Assembly: GCF_002104995.1 (NCBI RefSeq)
Contig: NW_024468257.1
Location: 496,001-560,000, forward strand
DNA length: 64,000 bases
Direction of reading: 5' to 3'
Origin: Linderina pennispora
Taxonomy: Eukaryota; Kickxellomycota; Kickxellomycetes; Kickxellales; Kickxellaceae
The notes beneath the pieces are model-generated. The model ran no database searches. It was not told where the DNA came from and saw only the letters and a program-made list of their open reading frames with translations. Below, piece by piece: positions 22,101-32,403 of this stretch. Position 1 is the stretch's first letter. The number at the start of each line of letters is the position of its first letter. The position numbers and the translations under genes are program-made.

Positions 22101-22296
22101 CTGTGGCAATGGTCGGCACGCAAATAGTAAGACGACACATCGGGTTCGGAACCCGACACAGTACAACTCGCATGTTATTCTCGTGGTGACGGTACACCGT
22201 GGTGCGGAATCCCTGACCAGCAGTACCACTCTGGTATTCAAAGTTGTCGCCTTCTCTAACAAAAAGTGCGCCTGGCTGAGCTGATGTAGATGTCAT
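19123..22296 (-). CDS. M16 family metalloprotease, YOL098C/Mug138 type
   Basis: A single intact frame of 1057 residues, the longest here. The inverted zinc motif HTLEH is at residues 72-76, followed by VLCGSERYPNHGSLDA. The distal glutamate is probably in ERGVVFSEM about 75 residues on. The N-terminal half has the M16 pattern SPYSFRAGGLTKDIATLTNQEV and YHRKFYDANNITVLLVG. The C-terminal half carries the inactive M16 repeat (for example GLGYTPSFWQDMVPGMLLF). The size and wording match the fungal cytosolic zinc proteases related to S. cerevisiae YOL098C (Sdd3) and S. pombe Mug138 rather than mitochondrial Cym1; I see no presequence. The physiological substrate is unknown. Confidence 0.9.
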   Translation of the reverse strand: MTSTSAQPGALFVREGDNFEYQSGTAGQGFRTTVYRHHENNMRVVLCRVPNPMCRLTICVPTIATDNKGLPHTLEHLVLCGSERYPNHGSLDAIAGCNFSYGTCGCTNADRTFYTVTTAGEEAIANMLPVFLDHVLHPLLSDDQFVTEVYHFDADGKERGVVFSEMVMRENGRVDLMRVALYKLMYSEKSPYSFRAGGLTKDIATLTNQEVIDYHRKFYDANNITVLLVGSFSDSFESVLQQLPADLVTSGGCDSRKPVECPEPVGDRWSEYIRFPSASADTGSFKFGWRGPMPDDAVAITALEILLRYLTEGASSPLRQRFVERTMPLSGSLYAAIGIEIPSPVTITFNGVPYIDPCSSCADSETPMLFSEGYFESLLIQELQRLYDSKFDGNAGALSQAAKEYRQSFAMGLEDSPLQKLETTLIRDVTASHWSSSSEFRVGTYARVFDVIDELIQKPVDFWLDLLKRFIDTRVYYVAAVPDTELGKKLEQERRDIEQRNAQSISDKDRHTRRIERAVEASKLSIPDELKRSIHIPDAQKISSLPHVHEVVELATPIGPAAVVQLIELETAFPALSLSIPLQNLPDSLCPCLALFKELVLATDLALPPGVAYDGDISDTARRVSCTEFDRQLAATTVSKWAYIVPNTDIFYVYLKSTHENVDVASNLLVRALLFADFTAERTLTVAQKLLSNIANQKLLSDCMLNEITWHFSAQDPTNRSRWVSNQMSAFEHERFLQGVIKSLDSGDTRIVDQLNELQSYIANGMGGFWTFTFSSGQREKKMRSIDKLAQDWQDCFGRFSEQAAGDISSRDGDSPVYPFPCLRHSRFSNIPHPLNVQVILPTLQAAVVRICCESCVFTPPTLGRPFDEQLADLPGIDYYALEVLISVLQRSGGPLYNAIRSKGLGYTPSFWQDMVPGMLLFVVDRASDASKAILEMRALVSGVGEHWDKYITEFEIAMAKSEMVCRATDSECSPHLQTFYCYVSNILGFASASQYTVWKNAHISAVKDADLRRVYDLYLKRFVTPGHPLLTVVLTPSGTEISAELGKFEVKMLDEL

Positions 22297-23135
22297 GTTG
22301 AGTAATAGAAAAATGAGTGCGGAAAATATGCAGAGAAGGGATTAGTCCGGTGCGCTTTTAAAGACGTTAGGATAGAAGGCTGTGGTTCATCTCTGAGCCA
22401 AAGCCGCAGCAATTGTAGAGAGCTGGGCATAGTGTGCGAAAAGTGTTTGAATGCAGCTGCTGTGACATCCGAATTCCCATGAGCTGAAGCATAAATGCAG
22501 CTTGTGGTTGTCAAACAAGCCTGTCATGTGGACAGCGGATGGCTTAGCAGTTCATAGTCCTTCCTGCGCCAATCTGTTGCTTTGCGTGCTGAGTGTAGAG
22601 GTAAATTTGAGTAGATGTATGTGTAGCGTAGTGTGGACGCCCCGCTTATTCACCTAGGTGCTGCCCGCCATACATATGAACTACTACTCATACACATGCG
22701 CTAACCTACATAGTACCTGTGCTATTGTGACATGGCGAGCAAATCGCTGATATCCTAGAATACATGGACAGTGTGAAGAGCGTAATGCCCAGACAACCCA
22801 GACTCTGTCACGACATGGCCACGGTCCTTTTGGCCGCAGTGAGAAACAAGCAGACATCACTTTCCACCCGAACAATGCCCAGGTATTCGGAAACTGCCGA
22901 TCCACGTCTGTGCATTCATGGCTGCATGTCCCTGAGCCATTTTTTGCAAGGGTTGTCAAGGGATGCGGCAACCCAAACCCTGTTTCGCTCCTCATTCTCC
23001 TCATCATCGTTTTTACTGCTGAAAATGAGTACTCCTAATAGTGAGTTCGATACCATTATGTCCTAGATGTACGTATTATTTTGAAATACATAGTCTGGTG
23101 ATGGTTGCGTAGATGCATCACTGACTGCTGCTACT
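22297..23135. other. intergenic region upstream of the ABCC remnant
   Basis: No gene is recognised. An ATG at 23026 begins a 13-codon frame (MSTPNSEFDTIMS, then TAG). It could be the old N-terminus of the ABC transporter whose first membrane half is missing, but that is inference from position only. Confidence 0.3.
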
Positions 23136-25436
23136 TTGCTATGGGTACCTGGAAAGGATCCTGATACACCGGTTCAGAAACAGAAATGCACTGCTCTAGT
23201 AGGCGATACTACAGCGGAGCTCGATAGGTGTGCGTTCCAGTGGGGTCCTGACAAGTTCACTCTTGCACCAACGACACTGCGTGTCAAGACTGGTGAGTTC
23301 GCAGTTGCTGTCAGCAGAATCGGAAGCGGAAAGTCGTCCCTGCTGTCTGCTATCTGCAGTGAGATGCCGCTGGTTTCAGGCACAGGGTGCACATATGGTC
23401 GGATCGGGTACGTCAGTCAGAAGCCATGGATCATGAATGCGACGTTCCGTGAAAATGTGCTGTTTGGCCAGGCGTTTGACGAGAAATTCTACTGGCGCGT
23501 TGTCGAGGCGTGTGCACTAGCCCAGGATGTCAAGCTGTTCCCGGCGCAAGATTTTTCAGAGATCGGACCGCGTGGTATCAACCTGTCTGGCGGACAGAAG
23601 GTGCGGCTAGCATTGGCCCGTGCTATTTACTCCCGCGCAGACATCTATGTTTTGGATGACCTACTGGCGGCGGTTGATGCACATGTCGAGCGGCATCTAA
23701 TCGAAAATGTGCTTGTTGGCAATGGAGTGATCAGTGACAAGACGCGTATCCTGGTCACACACGCCGAGCATGGCCCAGTCGCTGCAAATGTATCTGCTTA
23801 TGAACGCCTTGGCCAGCATGCTTCAGGTCCAATTAGGTATGGTTGGTGGCTGGATTCAGGAAGGATTGTGGTCTGCACGTTTACGGGAGCATACTCGAAC
23901 TGAATTGCTTGGCACGCTTCTCCACATGCCATTGCCATAGTTTGAGAGCTTCCCGAGTGAAAAAAATCGCCATCCTTTTCAACTGGGATCGAGCTAAGAT
24001 CTGCAATTCGCTTCCATATCAGATCTACCAGAAAGTACTAGGTGCCCTCTACGCCTTGAATGTGATTATACATGGTGCTCAGCGGATGCCCATGGCGCTT
24101 ACTGTCGTTTTGCCTACAGCTGCAGCAGCGTTCCTAGCAAGTCAGATGATCAGTGTGGCGTATAAAAGGCTTAATGGTGTGTTTTACTCCACCTCCAAGT
24201 ATGTACCCTTGACGTCCATTAAGGTAATTGCGGATTACCAGGAGGTAATGCGTATCCAGGGAGTCCTTGGTATACATTTGCGAGTGTGTGCTTCTCGAAT
24301 TGCAAACTACAGCAATATCGTGTTGCATAACAATCTACTAGAAAAATCGACATATACTCTGGATATTCAAGCCACTATGGTGGTCAAGTCTGCTATGCTG
24401 CTGTATCAGGTTTGACGAACATCCACATCGGGCATAAAATCTGTGCCAGGCGAGGTTGAGATGGTAATGCGGCTTGTGGAGATTATGCTGACTGGTATCA
24501 AGAAGGTTTCTAATGCTGGCCATAACCTCAAGCAGGAGCTACCTTTACTTTCAAAATACTTCGTCTATACTGGACTTCCACGCGAGGCACCTACGACCAT
24601 CGAGGAATCGCAGTCACTCCAGAGCTGGCCAACCGATGGCACTGTCGAGTTCAGGAATTACAGCATGAGATATCGCGAGAATCTGGACACTGTTCTGAAT
24701 GACATTTCGTTTTCAGTTGGCTGCAAGGAGAAAGTTGGTATCGTTGGACGCACTGGTGCTGGCAAGTCGTCGCTGACATACGCACTACTGCGCCTAATCG
24801 AGCCAGCAGGTGGCTCTATCTTCATCGACGGAGTGGACATTTCGACAATTGGTCTCCAGGAACTTCGCTCCAAGATCAGCATCATTCCACAGGATCCGGC
24901 TCTATTTTCTGGCACCATCCGCGAGAATCTGGACCCGCTGGAGGAGTTCACTGACGACGAGATTTGGACTGCAATTCGCAAGGGCCATATGGAAGATCTT
25001 GTCGATAAGCCAACACAGACTTGCGATATTGATGATGATATGAGTGGCCCGTGGGTCGAAGGAACAGGTCTGGACAAGTGGGTGGAGGATGACGGGAAAA
25101 ACTTTAGCGTCGGACAGTGCCAGCTCGTTAGTTTGTGTCGCGCACTGCTCTGGGAGCGCAAGATCTTGGTTCTCGATGAGGCGACGGCAAATGTCGACAC
25201 AAGGACCGACCAGACCATGCAACATGTTATCCGTGAGGAATTCAAGGACTGCACAATCTTGACCATTGCGCACCGGCTCAGGACCGTCATGGACAACGAC
25301 CGGATCCTGGTCATGGATCAGGGCAGGGTCGCCGAGTTTGACACTCCGGTCAACCTATTGGCACAGAACTCCCTGTTCAAAAAACCTCGTCGAGGGTATG
25401 GAGTTCAATGAAAAGCTCCAGGCCATTTCCTCTTGA
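23136..25436 (+). pseudogene. truncated ABCC (MRP-type) transporter remnant
   Basis: Two nucleotide-binding domains of an ABCC exporter remain, with most membrane parts gone. NBD1 (23136-23780) has a Walker A altered to SRIGSGKSS, the signature LSGGQKVRLALARA, Walker B with VLDDLLAAVDAHV, and the H-loop VTHAEH. About eight codons later the text is already the second membrane domain (YLLMNALASMLQVQLGMV; LLHMPLP; ESFPSEK), so the linker and first helix are deleted. The rest of that domain is shortened, ending with QVMRIQGVLG-like remnants near 24415. NBD2 (24650-25436) is nearly complete: GRTGAGKSS, FSVGQCQLVSLCRALL, ILVLDEATANVD, IAHRL. The A run at 25379-25384 shifts the last 18 codons. The first membrane half is absent. 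I read it as a pseudogene; a very short half-transporter is the alternative. Confidence 0.75.
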
Positions 25437-26428
25437 GCTTTTTCTGAGAGATCTGCTGATACCTACTCGGTTCAGTATTCTATGAAAGGCATGGCAATAT
25501 ATGTGGGTACCGTTGCTATATGTTACCGCCGTCAGCAGTTAGTGATGGTCCATATTAACCAAGTATAGTCTTTGTTATTTATTGGCTATAGAGTAGCCTC
25601 TAGCTGGAGCATGGTTGTTGATGCGTATGTTTACAAAACGAGTCGGCTCTGTCTGATAAGGGGCGATTTCTAGTCACTCAGTGCCTTCTGAGTCTTTGTT
25701 GCTAAAGGCGGTTGGATAAGCGTGAATACTCGGGCCTACTCCCACCACCTGGGTGGTTGCCCTACTGAGAAGCCCAATTAGTAATCGCCAGAAGCTGCCG
25801 GCGTTTAGTGCACAAGCGAAGAAGGATGTTGCCAAACCTATTGGCAGTGTGCAATTGACTGTATAGCGGGAATCCTAACTCGGGATCTAAACACGACAGT
25901 TCAAGGTCCAATGGCGATTGAGATCTGCTCATGACTATGAGCAATCGACTTTCGTCCACATCAGCTGCCACTAGTGTATAACACTGAGTATCGGCACAGC
26001 TTCTATAATGTAACTACCGAGCTGCTAGCGATGTCTCACATTTAGAATGTAAACAGTATACCAGTATCGTATTGTTCACCTTGAGGTATGGCCAATATGG
26101 TCCTTTTCCAAAAGCCGATGCGTCTGCTGTGTGATGTGCTGCGCAGTGGAGCTGCTTTGGGCAAAATATCGCATGTTGATGCTCAGTCAGCAGGCGGAAT
26201 CGAAAACGCTGGATTGTTTTTTTATCACTAAGCGATTGGGCAGCTTTACTCACGTGGTCATACTGGCATTGGCGGGCTTGCTTACGCGCGTCTGAAAATT
26301 TTACGCGTTTTTGATAAGCGCGAGGTTCCGCACCGACTTTTGTCAGCTTTCTCCCAGAACGACTCTTTCCTTTCCTAGTTCTGCAACTTCTTCTCTTTCC
26401 ACCTTACACTAAAAACACGCTAGCAACA
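25437..26428. other. intergenic region before the FHA gene
   Basis: About 1 kb. No coding sequence, RNA gene or repeat is recognised. The last 80 bases are pyrimidine-rich (TCTTTCCTTTCCTAG and similar), a likely leader of the FHA gene. Confidence 0.4.
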
Positions 26429-27853
26429 ATGACTTCACTGGTGTCAAGCAGCATTTCCTTACCAACACAGCCAGCCACTCTGCCGACGGCGAAGAGGTCG
26501 AAGACAACAGCGATAGGTGAGACCTGTCGCGCGACATCTATGCGCAAGGTAATCCTGGGGCAGCGCGACCGGATAGTGACGATAGGCCGCAGCAGCGCGT
26601 GCACGCTGCAAGTGGGGTCACGGACAACGACGATATCGCGGTCACACGCGTCAATCAAGCACTTGGGCACCCGATTCGAGCTGCACGTCCTGGGCCTGAA
26701 CGGAGTGCGCATCAACGGCGTACTGCACTTGAGCGGCTCAATTGTGGAGCTGCACGACGGTGACATGCTTAATTTTGTCGGCGCCAAGTACCAGTTCCAG
26801 GAGCCCGAGAAGCCCAAGGAACACGTGGAGGAGCATGTGGAGGAGCATGTGGAAGAGCCAGCGGAGGAGTGGTGGCCGGAACCGGTGCGCAAGCGCAAGC
26901 ACGACAGCCTGAAAAACATCGCGCTGCCAAGTCTGCCGAGCGAGGGTGAGCTATATGAGAACTCGACTGATACACTGGTGGCTACGTCGGAGATCGGGAT
27001 CGAGCACTTGGGCAAGAGCCGGGCGATGCCCAAGTTCATTGACGACCTGCCGCCGTCGTCACCGCCACCTATGAGCTCGCTGATGGATCTGATCGAGGAT
27101 GGTGAGCACAGCGAGGGCATCGAGTCCGTGCTCCTGCCACACACCATCGAGCACCCAGTCCCAGTCCGGATTGAGTCGGGTGAGGAGGTGGCGAAGCCGA
27201 GCCCCGTGGCGCCCAAGTCGCACTCTGAGCCCCAGCCGAACCCCCACAACGCAGAGGATAAGGAAAACATTCCGCACGACACAAAGCCCCTCAAGGCGCA
27301 CTCAGCAGGCAAGCGGCGGCATGGCGGCACCAAGCGCAAGGCCCCGAAGCGAGATGACGAGATGATGAAGTCGCTGCGCGAGCTCCTGGGCGTGGTCGAC
27401 CCGAGCGAGTGTCTTGCCGACGCCATTGACAGCGAGACCGAGGACTTCTTGTCGCACAAGCCAGCAGAGCCCCTCAAGACGTCGTCGGGCACATCGCTGG
27501 TCGACCTTATCGTCTCGACCATGGTGTTCTCGGCGCGCACGTCGCACACGATCAGCGACCTGCTCCGCGATCTCAGCAAGACCGAGCAGGATGCGGAGTC
27601 GATGCTGTGGCGGCACCACGTGACGTGGACGCTCTTCCACAACAGGTGCTTTGGCCGCGTCGAGCGTCGGGTCAAGGATGCCTCGGACCGCCGGGCGGAG
27701 GACAGATGGTACTATGATGCCCAGAAGGATGAGTGCCAGGAGCGCAGGGAGAACTTTGGCGGGCTGGTGCGCACGGCCAGACGGTGCACGCTGAGGGATA
27801 CCCAGTACTTCTTCAAGCAGGTGCCCAAGCTCCCGTCGTTCCGGTACAAGTGA
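26429..27853 (+). CDS. FHA-domain protein with KEN box and conserved-looking C-terminal region
   Basis: 474 residues, intact. An FHA phosphothreonine-binding domain spans about residues 40-125: IVTIGRSSACTLQV, SRSHASIKH, LGLNGVRINGVL and LHDGDMLNFVGAKYQF hold the Gly-Arg, Ser-x-x-His and Asn-Gly positions. Next comes an acidic repeat EHVEEHVEEHVEEPAEE, basic RKRKHD, then a long disordered part with a KEN box followed by proline (DKENIP, codons 27260-27268) and GKRRHGGTKRKAPKR, a probable nuclear signal. The last 110 residues are ordered and Arg/Trp/Tyr-rich (VTWTLFHNRCFGRVERRV; RTARRCTLRDTQYFFKQV). The plan recalls the cell-cycle FHA proteins Tos4/Plm2, but I do not recognise the C-terminal domain. 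Confidence 0.75.
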   Translation: MTSLVSSSISLPTQPATLPTAKRSKTTAIGETCRATSMRKVILGQRDRIVTIGRSSACTLQVGSRTTTISRSHASIKHLGTRFELHVLGLNGVRINGVLHLSGSIVELHDGDMLNFVGAKYQFQEPEKPKEHVEEHVEEHVEEPAEEWWPEPVRKRKHDSLKNIALPSLPSEGELYENSTDTLVATSEIGIEHLGKSRAMPKFIDDLPPSSPPPMSSLMDLIEDGEHSEGIESVLLPHTIEHPVPVRIESGEEVAKPSPVAPKSHSEPQPNPHNAEDKENIPHDTKPLKAHSAGKRRHGGTKRKAPKRDDEMMKSLRELLGVVDPSECLADAIDSETEDFLSHKPAEPLKTSSGTSLVDLIVSTMVFSARTSHTISDLLRDLSKTEQDAESMLWRHHVTWTLFHNRCFGRVERRVKDASDRRAEDRWYYDAQKDECQERRENFGGLVRTARRCTLRDTQYFFKQVPKLPSFRYK

Positions 27854-28957
27854 TTCGGCGGCCCCAGTAACAGGTGATAGTTTCCTTCTCCGGTAGTACC
27901 AAAGCCCTGAAATAAAAAAAACCGTGTATTGCATCACCAGCAAGTGTGTCGCCGATTCCGGCATAGTTGGGGAGCCGAGAGAGGCTGGATCCAACCGCGC
28001 GAAGCCTGTTCGCGCAAAATGGGCCCTCTCGCATGGAGTGACGTTCTATGAAGCGTATGAGCACTCTTGCGATTGCCCGTTGGGCTTCCCGGAGAAGCAG
28101 CCGGGCCTGGAATCGGGGAAGGCGGCTGCTGCATACCGTGATGCGACACATGCGGGTTCCTGGGGATGTGTCTGGCAATGCAGCAGGCTCGCTGCTGACT
28201 CACTCCGGCGACTTTCGAGCCAACCAGCGTCGAGCAATCTGCGGCAAGCAGGCGGCGCTGGTGGCGCTCAGCCCGCAGCGGCCGGGATTACAGGTTTCTG
28301 GGTGCACATGTGCATATCAATTGAGATGGACGGAGGCAAACAAGCAAGCGGACAGGCTGGCTGGCAGTCGGGAGAGGGCAGCGGGATCACACGGTTCAGG
28401 GCTTTCGTTGGGATGCGCCAGTGGGTAGCTTTCTGGATCCTTCCGACTAGTCCTCTCCCATCCATCCATCCCAACGGAGGCTCTGCCCAAGTCATCCAAA
28501 AGTGTGTTTTTTGCAAAATCGCCTGAGGTTACGTAGACGAAAAAAAAACCATCCGCAGGCTGGTGGCCGGCCCTCTCAGTTCCACACATGCCCGAGCGGT
28601 GGCTGCGACGTATTCCCTCCCCATCGGCCGTGCTCCTCAGGCTGTGCGTGCTTGGCCAATCGCGGGGGGCGCACAGCCTGATGTGGAAATAAAGCTCAGG
28701 CAGCAAAATAGCGCGCTGGCGCTTTGCTGGCACCCACGGGTGATGAAATCAGGATAGGGGGCAGGTGGGACGGATAATGTAACCCCCCCAAACCCGGCGT
28801 GCGGCCCAGCCCTCGGTCGCGCCATATAAAAGACGCCAGCCGCGCCGCGCCCTTGCTATCTTCATCAGCTTTTTCCACTCTTCTTTAGCAAAAGATTAGT
28901 TTCTCTCTCTCCCCTCCCCTCCCTCTCTCCTCCAAACAAGGTTTACCAAATCAAACA
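27854..28957 (+). promoter_or_regulatory. aldolase promoter region
   Basis: 1.1 kb before a highly expressed glycolytic gene. A canonical TATAAAA lies at 28825-28831. A nearly pure CT tract spans 28901-28933, ending 25 bases before the ATG, whose context is AACAATGG. Both are typical of strong fungal glycolytic promoters. A 200-codon frame (27924-28526) crosses this region but resembles nothing and I do not call it. Confidence 0.65.
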
Positions 28958-30131
28958 ATGGGTGTTCTCGATATCGTCCCCGCTGGTGTCCTCACTGGTG
29001 ACAACGTGAAGAAGCTCTTCGACTACGCCAAGGAGCACAAGTTCGCCATCCCGGCCATCAACTGCACATCGTCGTCGACTGTCAACGCCGTCCTTGAGGC
29101 CGCTCGTGACCAGAAGACCCCCATTATCATCCAGTTCTCGCAGGGCGGCTCCGCCTTCTACGCCGGCAAGGGTGTCTCGAACAAGGACCAGCAGGCCTCC
29201 ATTCTTGGTGCCATCGCCGGTGCCTACCACGTCCGCGCCGTCGCCAAGCACTACGGTGTTCCTGGTAAGTAGCCCAAAGGCGGGATCACCATCTGAGAAG
29301 CTTTTCATGTGACAGCACCATCGCTGCTAACTGCATCCCTCTCCGGGAGTTCCTTTTGTAGTCGTTCTGCACTCGGACCACTGCGGCCGCCCTCTGCTGC
29401 CGTGGCTCGACGGCATGCTTGCCGCCGACGAGGCCTACTTCAAGGAGCACAACGAGCCCCTGTTCTCGTCGCACATGATTGATCTGTCGGCCGAGACCAA
29501 GGAGTTCAACATCTCGACCACCGCCGAGTACTTCAAGCGCTGCGCGCCGATGAAGCTCTGGCTGGAGATGGAGATCGGTATCACCGGTGGCGAGGAGGAC
29601 GGTGTCAGCCACGACACCTCTGACAAGTCGGCCCTGTACACTCCCTCGGAGGACGTCTACGAGGTCTACCAGGCGCTGTCGCCCATCGCCCCGTACTTCT
29701 CGATCGCCGCCGCCTTCGGTAACGTGCACGGCGTGTACAAGCCCGGCAACGTCGTTCTGTCGCCGCAGCTGCTGGCCGGCCACCAGAAGTACGTCAAGGA
29801 GCAGATCAACTCCGAGTCGGACTACCCTCTGTACCTGGTCTTCCACGGTGGATCGGGCTCGACCGAGGACGAGATAAAGGAGGCCGTCTCCAACGGTGTC
29901 GTCAAGATGAACGTCGACACTGACACCCAGTTCGCCTACCTCGAGGGCGTCCGCAACTTCGTTCAGGAGAAGAAGGACTACCTCGCGAGCCAGGTCGGTA
30001 ACCCCACTGGCGAGGATTCGCCCAACAAGAAGTACTACGACCCGCGTGTCTGGATCCGCGAGGGCGAGAAGACCATGTACTCCCGCGTCCAGAAGGCCAA
30101 CGCCGACCTGGGCAACGTCAACACCCTCTAA
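28958..30131 (+). CDS. FBA1: class II fructose-bisphosphate aldolase (two exons)
   Basis: Zinc-dependent aldolase of glycolysis: fructose 1,6-bisphosphate to glyceraldehyde 3-phosphate and dihydroxyacetone phosphate, in the cytosol. Exon 1 (28958-29264) starts MGVLDIVPAGVLTGDNVKKL and includes AIPAINCTSSSTVNAVLEAA and IIQFSQGGSAFYAGKG. Exon 2 (29362-30131) begins with the zinc-binding VVLHSDHCGRPLLPW and holds the catalytic LEMEIGITGGEEDGV, AAFGNVHGVYKPGNV and LVFHGGSGSTEDEI (zinc His and the phosphate-binding glycines). The end is ADLGNVNTL. Total length is about 358 residues, as in yeast Fba1. C-ending codons dominate, as in eL31. The frame is clean across the splice junction. Confidence 0.97.
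29265..29361 (+). other. spliceosomal intron of the aldolase gene
   Basis: 97 bases, donor GTAAGT, branch-like GCTAACTG (CTAAC at 29327-29331) and acceptor TTTTGTAG. Joining GTTCCTG to TCGTTCTGCAC gives Gly-Val-Pro-Val-Val-Leu-His-Ser-Asp-His, the conserved zinc site, so the junction is exact. Confidence 0.95.
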
Positions 30132-30554
30132 GTTTTCCTCTAGTATCTTGACTGGCTCTACTTCCCCAACAATTACTACTCGTCTGTAAAGAAGCCATGC
30201 CTCCCCTACTCCTGTGTTGCGGCGGTGCTGTCCGCGAATCTTCCTGCGCTTATCGTCGTGGCATGCCTGTCCCCAATTCTTCTCCGGTGTCGCCCGATCA
30301 CAAAGGGCTCCAGATTCCCACACCATTGTGTCGCTGGGCACGGTCCACCACATGAAAACCGCGCAAATTGAGAGAAAAATTCCGACTGATAGGACCGTGA
30401 CGGCTTCCTGCAAAGACACGGGATCGCCGACGTTTCCATATACAAGAATTAGCGAGGGGCTCGGACGTCGGGTGTTTCGAGTGTGCCACGGGGGCAGCAG
30501 CACCTTCTACAGAGGAGGACTGCTATTGTGCATGCGTGCCGATCCCACATAGGG
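30132..30554. other. spacer between convergent aldolase and Nramp genes
   Basis: 420 bases between two 3' ends. No gene or repeat is recognised. Confidence 0.4.
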
Positions 30555-32396
30555 TCAGAACCGGGTCGAGCAACTTGCCGCGGGGGCTGTGAGGCTTGTG
30601 TCCAGAGAATAGATGCTTACAGTGTTGTATATGGAGTAGGAGAAAGAGTGTATATCACTAGGGCTCGTGGGGCGTGCCTCTTCTAGAGGGTGGCCTCGCT
30701 CGGGACCATCTGCGAGCGGCCAAACAGCCAGCGGATGGGCTTTGGGCGCCCTGTCAACAATGGACTTGCGCTCCCACACGCACAGTAGCGGCCACAGCAC
30801 AACATGGAGCACGACGAAAATGTAGACGAACAGGGCAGCGAAGCAGGGCAACATACATGCCGGCCGAGTCCAGAGGAATGACAGAGACGATCATGTACGC
30901 GTTGAGCACGATAATCGCAGTGACGAGCGCAAACGACGCAGCCTTGATGTAGTGCGCAAAGGCAAACTCCTTGCCCATGACCTCCGGATACATCTGCAGC
31001 TTAAGCAGCGGGATGATGGTTACTGACATGACCACAGACTGGATGACGTTGATGATCTCGCTGAGCATGTCCATGTGGTTGGTGGCTGCAATGCCGACAG
31101 CCAGGGCGGGCACCAGCGAGATGGCGCGCGTCACGATCACTCGCTGCCACGGCTTGACCGGGATGTTCCAGAACCCCTCGGTCACGTACTGGCCGGCCAT
31201 CGTGCCCGCCATGGTCGTGCTCTGGCCGATCGCCAGCACCCCACGCCGTAGACATACTTTGAGCCGTTGCCAAGCACATGCGTAAGGATGTTGGCGCCAC
31301 CAGCCAGCGAGGCCTCGTACGCCAGGACCCTTGGCGGCCATCATGGCTATTGCCTTGACAAACACGACCACCGACGGCCATGTTGATCAGGAACGCGTAG
31401 ATAAGACTGAACACCACCTCGACGCGGAAATACGTCATGGCCTCGCGGATCGCACCCACACGCGAGGCCTCGCTGCGGTCTAGCTTGCGCGTGCCTACGA
31501 GTGCCGAGTGCAGGTACAGGTTGTGTGGCATCAGGACGCACCCAATGACGCCGACGGCCTGCACTGCAGCGCCGTGGGGGATGCGCGGGATGAACATGCC
31601 CTTGACGACCTCCTTGGCGTCAGGCTTGACCATGATCATCTCGATCCAGAAGCACACGGCAAGCGTCGTGATCAGCAGACCAAACAGCATTTCGGTGACG
31701 CGGACGCCAAACCGCTGGATGTAGAGAAATAGGAAGCTGTCAACGGCAGTGATGATAACACCGGCCCAAATCGGGATGCCCGTAAGAATGTGGAACGCCG
31801 TTGCTGTGCCCACCACCTCCTGCACATCGGCGCCGATAATCGCCAATTCGACTCAGCGCCCAAAATATAATGCGGTACCATCTTGGGTACTGCTGCTTGA
31901 TGTGCTGGGCCAGGTGCTTGCCGGTGACCACGCCCAGGCGCGCTGCCATTGACTGCACAAACATGCACAGGACGTGCGCAACCAACAGCAGCCAGAGCAG
32001 CTTGTAGCCGGTCACTTCTGCCTGTGAAATGTCGCTCTCGATGTTTCCTGGATCGAGAAGCGCCTGGCTGATCAGCAGACCGGGGCCGACGAACTTTAAG
32101 AGCTTGCGGAACGAAAACCTTGTTTGCTCGCTGTTGTAGTCGACCTTGATGTGGTAGTTCTTGTACAGGTCCTCGTTGGCCGTCGATCCGTCATCCAGCA
32201 CACCCTCGTCGAGCGCGGACCGCTCAGTCTTGGCGAAGATGTCCTGGTGGGTGGGGACGGGCGTGATCGACTTGGCGTCAAATGGCGGCAGCTCGGAGCT
32301 CTCGATGTCGGCGTGCGATGGCTGGCAGCCAATCGCCGCCGTCAGAGTCACGGCGCGCTCCCTGCCTGATGCCCTTTGCCTGTGGGCTCTCTCCAA
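30555..32396 (-). CDS. Nramp/Smf divalent metal transporter (several frame breaks)
   Basis: Proton-coupled Mn2+/Fe2+ transporter of the Smf1/2 family. From the likely ATG at 32396 a hydrophilic N-terminus leads into KFVGPGLLISQALLDPGNIE with the metal-binding DPGN of TM1. Then come VTGYKLLWLLLVAHVLCMF, LAIIGADVQEVVGTATAF, the TM6 motif IGCVLMPHNLYLHSALVG, and GQSTTMAGTMAGQYV. Final helices are AASFALVTAIIVLNAYMIV and LPCFAALFVYIFVVLHVVLW. The frame changes near 31845, 31385, 31310, 31245 and 30865; joined, the pieces give a complete 11-helix protein of about 600 residues. All metal-site residues (Asp, Asn of DPGN; Met, His-Asn of MPHN) are present. Another ATG at 32403 lies in a frame that soon stops. 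Confidence 0.85.
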
Positions 32397-32403
32397 AAGC
32401 CAT

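Noticed and set aside
26404-27675. 423-codon open frame on the minus strand
   Set aside because: It is antisense to the FHA gene, low in pattern and rich in Ser/Arg as expected from the complement of its codons.
27924-28526. 200-codon plus-strand frame upstream of aldolase
   Set aside because: Composition is unlike neighbouring genes, no motif is seen, and it lies in the promoter of a glycolytic gene.
29286-30503. 405-codon open frame on the minus strand
   Set aside because: It is antisense to aldolase exon 2, whose C-ending codons create a long mirror frame.
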